Assembly (NCBI GenBank): GCA_016794925.1
Contig: JAEUIW010000011.1
Span: 1 to 50,595, forward strand
DNA: 50,595 nt
Source: Phycisphaerae bacterium
Lineage (GTDB): Bacteria; Planctomycetota; Phycisphaerae; Phycisphaerales; UBA1924
Direction of reading: 5' to 3'
Within the stretch, counting starts at the first letter, position 1, and every line of letters starts with the position of its first letter. The notes beneath the pieces were generated by a model. That model saw only the letters and a program-made list of their open reading frames with translations, made no database searches and had not been told where the DNA came from. A program made the position numbers and the translations under genes. Of this stretch, positions 18,113 through 25,215 are shown piece after piece.

Positions 18113-18598
18113 TTAACCCAATTGACCGACGAGGATGCAGTACGCGTCGGGGTCGGACACGCGGATCTCCCCGGCGGACATGTACTCGGGGTGGGCGAGG
18201 TCGAAGACGACCATGCGGCCCTGGTTCGGGCCGCGCTGGCCGCGGTACGCGCCGCCGTCGGCCAGCCCGGACGCGAGCAGGTGCGTACGCAGGGCGGCGA
18301 CGTCGCGCGAGTACATGTAGAAGAGCACCGCCTGCTGCTCGGGCACGACCGGCTCGGCGGCCCGTGCGAACATGATCGAGGGGCCGCCGTTCTCGGGAGC
18401 GGCCGTGCCGGAGCGGATCGAGAGCGACACCCACTGGAGCCGCCCGCGCGCATCCTCGAGTCGGCCGTCGCACTCGAACCCGAGGCTCGCATAGAACGCC
18501 ACGGTCGCCTCAAGGTCCCGGGCGTGGGCCATGGGGATCAGGCCGCGGACGGCGCACGCGGGCGCGGGCTGAACGGGAGCGGGCCGGGTCGGGGGCAC
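18113..18598 (-). CDS. VOC-family (glyoxalase/bleomycin-resistance fold) protein
   Basis: A protein of about 161 residues with the vicinal-oxygen-chelate fold. The first module starts with the family strand RGLIPMAHARDLEATVAFYASLGFECD. The second half has AEPVVPEQQAVLFYMYSRDVAALRTHLLASG and ends with the strand SAGEIRVSDPDAYCILVGQLG. Metal-ligand positions are not all evident, so enzymatic activity is uncertain. I chose the GTG at 18598 because a TACCAT box lies 6 nt upstream and because the ATG at 18532 would cut off the first beta strand. The gene diverges from the TPR/YggX gene. Confidence 0.8.
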   Translation of the reverse strand: MPPTRPAPVQPAPACAVRGLIPMAHARDLEATVAFYASLGFECDGRLEDARGRLQWVSLSIRSGTAAPENGGPSIMFARAAEPVVPEQQAVLFYMYSRDVAALRTHLLASGLADGGAYRGQRGPNQGRMVVFDLAHPEYMSAGEIRVSDPDAYCILVGQLG

Positions 18599-18604
18599 GC
18601 CGGG

Positions 18605-18610
18605 ATGGTA
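18605..18610 (-). promoter_or_regulatory. Predicted -10 box (TACCAT), VOC gene
   Basis: TACCAT on the minus strand, 6 nt before GTG 18598. It supports the GTG as the start of a leaderless message. Confidence 0.4.
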
Positions 18611-18675
18611 CGCGCCGGCCCGCAACGAACGACCGACGGCCGGGGCCGCCGGACGCCGCCCGTGCGCGCGATTCC

Positions 18676-18681
18676 TACGCT
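18676..18681 (+). promoter_or_regulatory. Predicted -10 box (TACGCT), TPR/YggX gene
   Basis: TACGCT lies 8 nt before the ATG at 18690, with no Shine-Dalgarno sequence. It faces the TACCAT of the divergent VOC gene across the same short gap. Confidence 0.3.
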
Positions 18682-18689
18682 CCCGCACC

Positions 18690-19331
18690 ATGGACGCCAA
18701 TGACCGCATCCGACAGTTCGAGAAGATGGCGCACGACGATCCCGACAATGACATGGCCCACTACTCGCTGGGGGACCTGTACGCTCGCGCGGGGCGGTAC
18801 TCGGACGCCGCCGCGGCGTTCGGGCGGTGCGTGGCGCTGTCGCCGCACATGAGCAAGGCGTACCAGCTGGCCGGGGACGCGCTGATCCGCGCGGGCCAGA
18901 AGGACGCGGCGGCGGACCTGCTGGAGCGCGGGTACCGGACCGCGCACGAGCGGGGCGACCTCATGCCCAAGAAGGCGATCGGGGCGATGCTGGAGTCCCT
19001 CGGTCGGACGCCGCCGGCGCTCGGCGCGACCGGGGCCACGCCCGCGGCGGCGCCGGTCGCGGCGCCCCCGGGGTCGTTCGTCGACCGGCGCACCAACCGG
19101 CCCGGCACCAAGCTGGAGCGACGTCCGTTCAAGGGTCCGGTGGGGGAGTGGATCTGGGCCAACATCTCCGCCGAGACCTGGGACGCCTGGATCCGCCAGG
19201 GAACGAAGGTCATCAACGAAATGCGGCTGGACCTCTCGCGCGACGACCACCAGGAGGTCTACGACCAGCACATGCGCGAGTACCTGGGCCTGGACGACGA
19301 GACGCTCGCGGCGATCCGCGCCAGGAGCTAG
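18690..19331 (+). CDS. TPR protein fused to a Fe(2+)-trafficking (YggX-like) domain
   Basis: A 213-residue cytoplasmic protein with two parts. Residues ~5-100 are tetratricopeptide repeats (MAHYSLGDLYARAGRYSDAAAAFGRCVALSP, then AYQLAGDALIRAGQKDAAADLLERGYRTA). After an Ala/Pro linker, residues ~140-205 match YggX, the proposed labile-iron and oxidative-protection protein: FKGPVGEWIWANISAETWDAWIRQGTKVINEMRLDLSRDDHQ..YDQHMREYLGL. The short N-terminal Cys motif of stand-alone YggX (around CxxLxxEAEG) is not seen; RPGTKLERRPFKG occupies that place. The TPR part may dock the domain onto a partner. Iron binding is by family similarity only. Confidence 0.85.
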   Translation: MDANDRIRQFEKMAHDDPDNDMAHYSLGDLYARAGRYSDAAAAFGRCVALSPHMSKAYQLAGDALIRAGQKDAAADLLERGYRTAHERGDLMPKKAIGAMLESLGRTPPALGATGATPAAAPVAAPPGSFVDRRTNRPGTKLERRPFKGPVGEWIWANISAETWDAWIRQGTKVINEMRLDLSRDDHQEVYDQHMREYLGLDDETLAAIRARS

Positions 19332-19361
19332 CCGTCGCGGCCACCGTCGGGGGCGCGTGGT

Positions 19362-20240
19362 TCACGCTTTCTTTGGATCGCTGTCGGGTTCGGGCTCGGG
19401 TTTTTTCCGGCGCTTCAGCAGCCCGCGCCATTGCATCGCCATGCCCGCGAGGCTCACGGCCGCCCAGACCGTGAGCCACCCCCGCGGGCCGAATTCGAGC
19501 GCGGCCGGGATCGGGATGCCCGTCGCGCGAGCGAGCCAGAGGAGATTCGGGATCCAGATCGCGGACCCGAACATGGCGGTGACGGCCGACGCGCCCCACG
19601 CCGGGAGCAGCAACCCGCCGGCCAGTCCGAGCAGCAGGCCGCCCGCCGCGGCGCCGGCGAGAATCAGGCGCCGCCCCGTGGGGATCGCCTCCCACGAGGA
19701 TCGAAGCTCCGCGGAGATCGTCTCGATGAACGCGCGCACGCGGTCGGACGCGGTGGCGTCCTGCCCCACCGCGACGCCCGCGTCGGACGCACGGTTCACC
19801 ATCTCGCGACCCTGGTCGAGGTCGATGGGCGAGACGCTCTCCCCCTCCGGAACCGTGAACGCGAGCGCGACGAGCGAGGCGGCGACGGCCGACACCACCC
19901 CGAGCGAGACCGCCATGGCGAAGCGGTACAACGCCAGGCCCAGCACGGCCCCCAGCACCAGCCCGATGCCCAGGCCCGTGTGAGGGCTCACCGTGTCCTT
20001 CAATGGCGAAACGGGAAAAACGAAATACCCGCCCGCGGCGCCCAGGGTCGCGGCCAGCAGCACGAGCATGGGCTTGAGCACCACGCGGCCCTTCAGCCAC
20101 AGAATGAGCCCGGCGATCATGGCCGCCGCGGCCACGCCGTGGACGCCCCACGGCAGCGCCTGCACCTGCGAAACAAACCCACGCACGGAGTCGACGGCGT
20201 GCGTGACGGTGTCCTGCGGAACGGTCGAGAGCGTGCGCAT
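19362..20240 (-). CDS. Polytopic membrane protein of unknown function
   Basis: A 292-residue inner-membrane protein that I do not recognise. Hydrophobic segments include VHGVAAAAMIAGLILWL, PMLVLLAATLGAAGGYFVF, GIGLVLGAVLGLALYRF, AVSLGVVSAVAASLVALAFTV, LILAGAAAGGLLLGLAGGLLL and a C-terminal pair ending near WLTVWAAVSLAGMAM. A soluble acidic loop of about 60 residues lies between the fourth and fifth segments (EGESVSPIDLDQGREMVNR...). The tail is very charged (KRRKKPEPEPDSDPKKA). Start ATG 20240 (MRTLSTVPQDTVTH) is chosen over a further upstream GTG at 20294. Convergent with the TPR/YggX gene. Confidence 0.75.
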   Translation of the reverse strand: MRTLSTVPQDTVTHAVDSVRGFVSQVQALPWGVHGVAAAAMIAGLILWLKGRVVLKPMLVLLAATLGAAGGYFVFPVSPLKDTVSPHTGLGIGLVLGAVLGLALYRFAMAVSLGVVSAVAASLVALAFTVPEGESVSPIDLDQGREMVNRASDAGVAVGQDATASDRVRAFIETISAELRSSWEAIPTGRRLILAGAAAGGLLLGLAGGLLLPAWGASAVTAMFGSAIWIPNLLWLARATGIPIPAALEFGPRGWLTVWAAVSLAGMAMQWRGLLKRRKKPEPEPDSDPKKA

Positions 20241-20379
20241 GTGTTTGGGTCTCGGGAGGTGTGATCGACCCCCACTTGTTCCGAAATCGGCCACCCCGGG
20301 TTCAGGCCGGCGGCCCGCCGGTGAATTGAGTCTACGGTGTAACCGATAACCTCATCGGACCCGGGGGTGGAGGAGCCGT

Positions 20380-21624
20380 ATGGCCCGCGCGAAACGATCG
20401 TCGAAACCAGGGGCTTCTTCAACGACGCGCACGGGCACGCGCGCCGATCGGGAGCCGCGCGGCGCGGCCGCCGCGCGCGGGCCCGGCGCGGGAGCGTCCG
20501 GTGGATCACCCGCGCCCGGCCCGGCGCTCGACAGCCTGCGGACCCGGATCGACCGTCTCGACGAACGCATCATCCTGCTGCTCAACCAGCGCTCCAAGCT
20601 GGTGGTGAAGATCGGCGCGGCGAAGCGCGCATCGGGGACGCCGATCTACGCGCCCCACCGGGAAGCGGAGGTGCTGCAGCGGGTGCTGACGGCCAACCGC
20701 GGGCCGCTGAAGGACCGCGCCATCGAGGGGATCTACCGCGAGCTGATGAGCGGGTCATTCGCGCTCGAGCAGCCGCTGCGGATCGGGTACCTGGGCCCGG
20801 CGGGCTCGCACTCGCACGTGGCAGCGGTGCGCCACTTCGGCACCAGCGTGGAGTTCGACGACCTGCACCAGATCGCGGGCGTGTTCACGGAGGTGCAGCG
20901 CGGCCACGTTGACTACGGGCTGGCGCCCATCGAGAACTCGATCGGGGGCTCGATCGTGGAGACGATGGACGCGTTCCGCTCGTGCGCGGGAGAGGTCCAC
21001 GTGTGCGCGGAGGTGCAGATCGAGGTCCACCACGCGCTGCTGGCGAACTGCGCCCCGGCGGAGGTTCGGCGGATCCACTCCAAGCCGGAGGTCTTCGCGC
21101 AGTGCCGGACCTGGCTGGCCACGCAGTACCCCAAGGCCGAGCTGGTGCCGGCGGCGAGCTCGTCCCGGGCCGTGATCACCGCCCGTGACGAGCACGACGC
21201 GGACCCCGCGGGCGCGGGGCGGGGCGCCGCCGCCGTGGGAACGGCCCTGGCGGGCGACCTCTACGGCATGAACGTCCTCTTCGAGCGCATCGAGGACAAT
21301 CCCAACAACATCACGCGCTTCTTCGTGATCTCGCGTCACCCGGCCAAGCGGTCCGGCGCGGACAAGACCAGCATGATGTTCACCACGCCGAACACGCCCG
21401 GCGCCCTGGTGAGCGTGCTGGCGGTGTTCCAGCGCGCCGGCATCAACCTCACGCACATCGACAAACGCCCCAGCGGCCGGAGCAACTGGCAGTACACGTT
21501 CTTCATCGACGCCGAGGGGCACGGCGAGGACCCGTTCTTCGCCGCGGCGCTGGCCCAGGTCAAGGGGCTGTGCCAGGACCTCACGGTGCTGGGCAGCTAC
21601 CCGCGGTCGAAACGGATCCTCTGA
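20380..21624 (+). CDS. pheA: Chorismate mutase/prephenate dehydratase (P-protein)
   Basis: A 414-residue bifunctional enzyme making phenylpyruvate from chorismate. After a low-complexity leader of ~48 residues, residues ~49-135 are an AroQ chorismate mutase (LDSLRTRIDRLDERIILLLNQRSKLVVKIGAAKR, then PIYAPHREAEVLQRV). Residues ~136-320 are prephenate dehydratase (RIGYLGPAGSHSHVAA, then YGLAPIENSIGGSIVETMD, then NNITRFFVIS with the TRF motif). Residues ~335-410 are an ACT domain (PGALVSVLAVFQRAGINLTHIDKRPS), where phenylalanine feedback would act; the usual ESRP is here DKRPS. GGAGG precedes the ATG, so translation is conventional. Confidence 0.95.
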   Translation: MARAKRSSKPGASSTTRTGTRADREPRGAAAARGPGAGASGGSPAPGPALDSLRTRIDRLDERIILLLNQRSKLVVKIGAAKRASGTPIYAPHREAEVLQRVLTANRGPLKDRAIEGIYRELMSGSFALEQPLRIGYLGPAGSHSHVAAVRHFGTSVEFDDLHQIAGVFTEVQRGHVDYGLAPIENSIGGSIVETMDAFRSCAGEVHVCAEVQIEVHHALLANCAPAEVRRIHSKPEVFAQCRTWLATQYPKAELVPAASSSRAVITARDEHDADPAGAGRGAAAVGTALAGDLYGMNVLFERIEDNPNNITRFFVISRHPAKRSGADKTSMMFTTPNTPGALVSVLAVFQRAGINLTHIDKRPSGRSNWQYTFFIDAEGHGEDPFFAAALAQVKGLCQDLTVLGSYPRSKRIL

Positions 21625-21692
21625 ACGACCCGTCGGGCGGTCGCCCCGCGGGCGGGCGGTTGGGGCGAACCGGTCCGGTCCGCGGGCGTACG

Positions 21693-21698
21693 TACCAT
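21693..21698 (+). promoter_or_regulatory. Predicted -10 box (TACCAT) with short leader
   Basis: TACCAT 18 nt before the ATG at 21717, with a GAGGTG ribosome site between them. The same box therefore also appears at a distance that gives a short leader with a Shine-Dalgarno sequence. Confidence 0.35.
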
Positions 21699-21716
21699 TC
21701 CCAAGCGAGGTGAACC

Positions 21717-22580
21717 ATGCTCTCCGTCCCCATCGCCGTCGCGGCCTGTGCGGCGCTGCTCGCGGCGCAGCCCGAAACGCCGCCCGCTTCCCCGCGACCG
21801 CCCGCTCCCGAAAGCCCGACCTCCCCGACCCCCCCGCCCCCGACGCCACCCCCAAGCGAATCGCCGCCCTCGGACGTGCCGGCGGTCAGACCCGCGGCCC
21901 CGGCGTTTCGCTCCCCGGCCCGGCGCGCGGTGCAGAAGACCGGCAATCTGCTCAAGAACCCGTCGTTCGAGGATGACGCGGTCGAATGGTGGTCGTTCGC
22001 GCGCGAGAACCCGCACAATCAGCGGAACACACAATCCTGGGTTGATTTTTCGATCTCGGGCGACAAGGTGCGCACGGGATCGAAGGCCGCCCTGCTGGCG
22101 CTCGACAGCCGCACGCACGAGGGCAAGACCTGCATCACCGGAATCGTGCAGGAGATCAAGGGCACCCACATGCCCGAGAAGCTCAGCGGGTGGTACTTCG
22201 TCGAGGATTGGGAGCGCGGCACGCCCAAGCAGTACCTGCAGGCCGTGGTCATCCTGTGGAACGACGCGTCGGTCCGCGCCCGTCAGAAGGGCGGCGTGCC
22301 GAGCATCCAGATCGCCTACACGCTCGCGGGCGTGACCGAGCAGCCCCTGAACATCTCCAACCGCAAGTTCGTTGTGTCCGGCGAGCCCGAGCCCAAGAAG
22401 GGCGAGTGGGTGCGATTCGAGCTGACGCCCCGCGACGACTTCATCCGGCTGTGGAACGTGGACCCGAGCCAGTTCGAATTCGTGCGCGTGCTTTTCGAGT
22501 GCCGTTACGACGGCAAGGAAACCGACGATCAGGTGGCCACGGCCAAGGTCTACTACGACGACGTGTACTTCGGCGACTGA
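21717..22580 (+). CDS. Secreted protein, possible carbohydrate-binding-like beta-sandwich
   Basis: A 287-residue exported protein. A signal peptide (MLSVPIAVAACAALLAAQ) is followed by ~50 residues of Pro/Ser/Thr-rich linker. The globular part starts NLLKNPSFEDDAVEWWSF, a pattern typical of jelly-roll carbohydrate-binding-like domains in which a NPSFE strand opens the fold. It continues with GSKAALLALDSRT, then LSGWYFVEDWE, and ends DQVATAKVYYDDVYFGD, again a typical closing strand. Ligand and partner are unknown. Convergent with gatB. Confidence 0.7.
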   Translation: MLSVPIAVAACAALLAAQPETPPASPRPPAPESPTSPTPPPPTPPPSESPPSDVPAVRPAAPAFRSPARRAVQKTGNLLKNPSFEDDAVEWWSFARENPHNQRNTQSWVDFSISGDKVRTGSKAALLALDSRTHEGKTCITGIVQEIKGTHMPEKLSGWYFVEDWERGTPKQYLQAVVILWNDASVRARQKGGVPSIQIAYTLAGVTEQPLNISNRKFVVSGEPEPKKGEWVRFELTPRDDFIRLWNVDPSQFEFVRVLFECRYDGKETDDQVATAKVYYDDVYFGD

Positions 22581-22597
22581 CCCCGCGCGGGCCGCGA

Positions 22598-22618
22598 GGC
22601 CGGGTTCTAACTCCGGCC
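22598..22618. terminator. Candidate hairpin between convergent genes
   Basis: GGCCGG (22598-22603) and CCGGCC (22613-22618) form a 6-bp stem with a 9-nt loop that contains the gatB stop codon. It lies in the convergent gap, but has no T tract, so intrinsic termination is uncertain. Confidence 0.25.
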
Positions 22619-24238
22619 CAGCATCTCCAGCAATCGGCGCTTGACCTCCGAACCGTCCGCCCGTCCCCCGCTGAGCTTCATCACCGCGCCGACCAGCCTG
22701 CCCAGGGCCGCGTCCTTTCCGGCGCGCACGTCCGCGGCCGCGGCGGCCTGCTCCTGGATGGCCCGGGCGCACCAGGCCTCGAGCGCGGCCTCGTCGCGCA
22801 CGACGATCATGCCGCGCTCGGCGGCCAGCGCGCGCGCATCAACGCGTTCCCGCCCGGGCTCGGCCAGGAGGGAGAACAGCTCGTCGGCGCCGGAGGCCGA
22901 GATGATCCCCTCGGCGCGCAGGGCGACGATCTGGGCGGCGTGCTCGACGGACAGCCCGAGCGCGCGGACCGCGCGCCCTGATTCGTTGGCCCGGCGCAGG
23001 CCGGACTGCAGGACGAGATTCGCCGCGAGTCGCGCGGCCCGGTCGTCGGGCACGCCCCGCGCGCCCGCGGCGGACGCGACGGCCTCGAAGAACCCGCCGG
23101 AATCCGGATCGTCGACCAGGGCCGAGGCTTCCTTGGGGCTCAGGTCGCAGTCGCGCAGGTAGCGGGCCAGGCGTGCCGCCGGCGCATCGGGCAGCCCCAC
23201 GCGGAGCGACGCGACCCATTCCGGCGCGAGCCGGAGCGGGGGCAGGTCGGGGTCCGGGAAGTAGCGATAGTCGTGCGCGTCCTCCTTCTCGCGCTGCACG
23301 AACGTGCGTCCCGCCGCGTCGTCCCAGCCGCGGGTCGTCTTGGCGCCGGGGCCCATCTCGATGCCATCGGCCTCCCAGCGGCGGGGTTGGGCGGCGCGCT
23401 CGTGCTCGATGGCGGCGCGGAGGGAGCGGAAGGAATTGAGGTTCTTCACCTCGACCACCGGCGTGACCGCCGTGCGTCCGTCGTCCAGGGTCAGCACGCA
23501 GTTGATGTTCGGCTCGAAGCGGATGTGGCCCTTCTGCATCACGCCCAGCGTGGCGCCCAGCAGCCGGCACTGGGCCCGCAGCAATTGGGCGAAGATCACC
23601 ACCTCGTCGGCCGAGGTGAAATCGGGCTGGGTGACGATCTCCAGCAGCGGCGTGCCGGCGCGGTTGAGATCGACGATGGACCCGTCGATGGCGCCGCCGC
23701 CGGGCGCCTCGTGAAGGAGCTTTCCCGCGTCCTCCTCGAGATGGGCGCGGATGATCCCGATGCGGCGGCCCGTCACGCCCGCGCGCAGCGCATCAAAGTC
23801 GATCGCGGCCTCTCCCCCACCCCCCCCACCCCCCCCACCTCCGCCACCCTCTTCACCGATGCCGCGATCGTGCGCAACCAACGGCGGCAGGTCGAACGAC
23901 CCATCAAAGCACAAGGGGAGGTCGTACTGCGAGATCTGGTACGCCTTGGGCAGGTCCGGATAGAAATACGACTTCCGGTCCCAGCGGGTGAGCGGCGCGA
24001 TGGAACAGTTGAGCGACAGCCCCACGCGCACGGCCAGCTCCACGGCCCGCTGATTGATGACCGGCAGTGCGCCGGGAAGCGCTAGCACCACGGGGTCGAT
24101 CAGCGAGTTGGGCGCGGGCTCACCGCCCGAATCCTCGCACGCGGGGCTGGGTGCGCGCGCGAACATCTTGCTCCGCGTCGCCAATTCGACGTGGACCTCC
24201 ATCCCGATCTTCAGCCGCACGCCCGCAACGCTGGCCAT
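22607..24238 (-). CDS. gatB: Asp/Glu-tRNA(Asn/Gln) amidotransferase subunit B
   Basis: A 543-residue subunit of the GatCAB amidotransferase, which converts misacylated Glu-tRNA(Gln) or Asp-tRNA(Asn). Family marks: KIGMEVHVELATRSKMFA, GLSLNCSIAPLTRWDRKSYFYPDLPKAYQISQYDLPLC, IGIIRAHLEEDAGKL, GTPLLEIVTQPDFTSADEVVIFAQLLRAQC, MQKGHIRFEPNINCVL, VEVKNLNSFRSLRAAIEHE and YRYFPDPDLPPL. The C-terminal ~150 residues are the YqeY-like tail. An unusual insert of about 12 glycines sits between GIGEE and EAAIDFDALRAG, encoded by long C/G runs (23814-23850). The start ATG has a TACCAT box 7 nt upstream inside the end of the GT9 gene; the upstream frame is non-coding. Confidence 0.95.
   Translation of the reverse strand: MASVAGVRLKIGMEVHVELATRSKMFARAPSPACEDSGGEPAPNSLIDPVVLALPGALPVINQRAVELAVRVGLSLNCSIAPLTRWDRKSYFYPDLPKAYQISQYDLPLCFDGSFDLPPLVAHDRGIGEEGGGGGGGGGGGGEAAIDFDALRAGVTGRRIGIIRAHLEEDAGKLLHEAPGGGAIDGSIVDLNRAGTPLLEIVTQPDFTSADEVVIFAQLLRAQCRLLGATLGVMQKGHIRFEPNINCVLTLDDGRTAVTPVVEVKNLNSFRSLRAAIEHERAAQPRRWEADGIEMGPGAKTTRGWDDAAGRTFVQREKEDAHDYRYFPDPDLPPLRLAPEWVASLRVGLPDAPAARLARYLRDCDLSPKEASALVDDPDSGGFFEAVASAAGARGVPDDRAARLAANLVLQSGLRRANESGRAVRALGLSVEHAAQIVALRAEGIISASGADELFSLLAEPGRERVDARALAAERGMIVVRDEAALEAWCARAIQEQAAAAADVRAGKDAALGRLVGAVMKLSGGRADGSEVKRRLLEMLGRS
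23814..23850. repeat. Homopolymeric C runs inside gatB (poly-glycine tract)
   Basis: On the plus strand, C runs of 5, 8 and 9 bases are separated by single A residues. They encode about 12 consecutive Gly in GatB. Runs of this length are prone to replication slippage. Confidence 0.85.
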
Positions 24239-24240
24239 GA

Positions 24241-25215
24241 TCACGATGGTACCGCGCCGGGATCGACCAGCAGCCCGCGCAGCCCCGACGCCGCGAGGGG
24301 CGGGATCAGCCAGCTCATCGGGGAAGGCGCCGGCGGGCGAACAACCGCGACGCGCGGCCCCACCGGGGCCCACACGCCCGGGTCCGTCGGGCCGAACAGG
24401 ACCACCGTCGGCACGCCCAGTTGCGCCGACAGGTGCGCCGGGCCGGTGTCGCACGCAATCACGGCTCGGCTCCGCGCGATCATCTCCGCCAGGCGGCCCG
24501 GGTCCCGCTCGAATCGCCCGGAAGACCGGGCGAACCGCTCGCGCTCGGACGGCGAGAACCGCTCGTGCTCGACCGGGCCGGCGCAGAGCTCCGTCACGTG
24601 ACCCCCGCGCCGCAGCAACGCGGCGAGCTCCAACCAGCGATCCAGCGGCCACCGCTTGGCCTCGCCCCCTGCGCCCACGTGCAGGAGCACGGGCCCGGTT
24701 TGTGTTCCGCGGGGTGCTCCGGCACGGCGGGCCGCCGCGGATCCGAGCGTGGACGCGCCGGCGCGTGCGAGCAGGTCCCGTCTCGACCGCGAACCCGGCG
24801 GCCCGATGCGCTCGATCCGCGCGCACGGAAACACGATCCGCGCCGCTTCGATCCAGGGGGGATCGCCGCCCGTGCCCTCAGGCGGAACCACCGTGTACAC
24901 CTCCCGGATGCCCTCGTAAATGCCCACCCGTTGCCGCGCCTCGTCCGACCCACGCCACAGCGCCACGGCCCATGGCGATTCGCCCGACACGGCGCGCACG
25001 CGGCCCCGGCCGGGGTCGAGGCCGTCCAGCACCCAGCGTTGGGCGAGGTGAGCGTGCGAATCCGCGGCGACGAATCCGACCTGATTCGGGCCCACGTCCC
25101 GGCGCGCCAGCGCCCGAAGCAGGGGCCAGAGCATGACGGAATCTCCGAGCGCGCCGGCGTGAAACACCAGCGTGTCCACGCCGCCGGAACCGAATTGTGC
25201 GCCGGCTCCGCTCAT
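24241..25215 (-). CDS. Glycosyltransferase family 9 (heptosyltransferase-like)
   Basis: A 324-residue GT-B glycosyltransferase resembling ADP-heptose:lipopolysaccharide heptosyltransferases. It starts with DTLVFHAGALGDSVMLWPLLRALARR, the standard acceptor-side Rossmann start with the GALGD loop. The C-terminal donor-binding half has PVLLHVGAGGEAKRWPLDRWLELAALL and IACDTGPAHLSAQLGVPTVVLFGPTDP, the family signature. The protein is slightly short but complete. It would act at the inner face of the cytoplasmic membrane in outer-membrane glycolipid or glycan assembly; the sugar is not predictable. The start ATG at 25215 overlaps the stop of the sigma-like gene by an ATGA, indicating translational coupling, and its stop is 2 nt before the gatB ATG. 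Confidence 0.88.
   Translation of the reverse strand: MSGAGAQFGSGGVDTLVFHAGALGDSVMLWPLLRALARRDVGPNQVGFVAADSHAHLAQRWVLDGLDPGRGRVRAVSGESPWAVALWRGSDEARQRVGIYEGIREVYTVVPPEGTGGDPPWIEAARIVFPCARIERIGPPGSRSRRDLLARAGASTLGSAAARRAGAPRGTQTGPVLLHVGAGGEAKRWPLDRWLELAALLRRGGHVTELCAGPVEHERFSPSERERFARSSGRFERDPGRLAEMIARSRAVIACDTGPAHLSAQLGVPTVVLFGPTDPGVWAPVGPRVAVVRPPAPSPMSWLIPPLAASGLRGLLVDPGAVPS
24246..24251 (-). promoter_or_regulatory. Predicted -10 box (TACCAT), gatB
   Basis: TACCAT on the minus strand, 7 nt before the gatB ATG and inside the last codons of the GT9 gene. gatB may have its own leaderless promoter besides readthrough. Confidence 0.35.
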
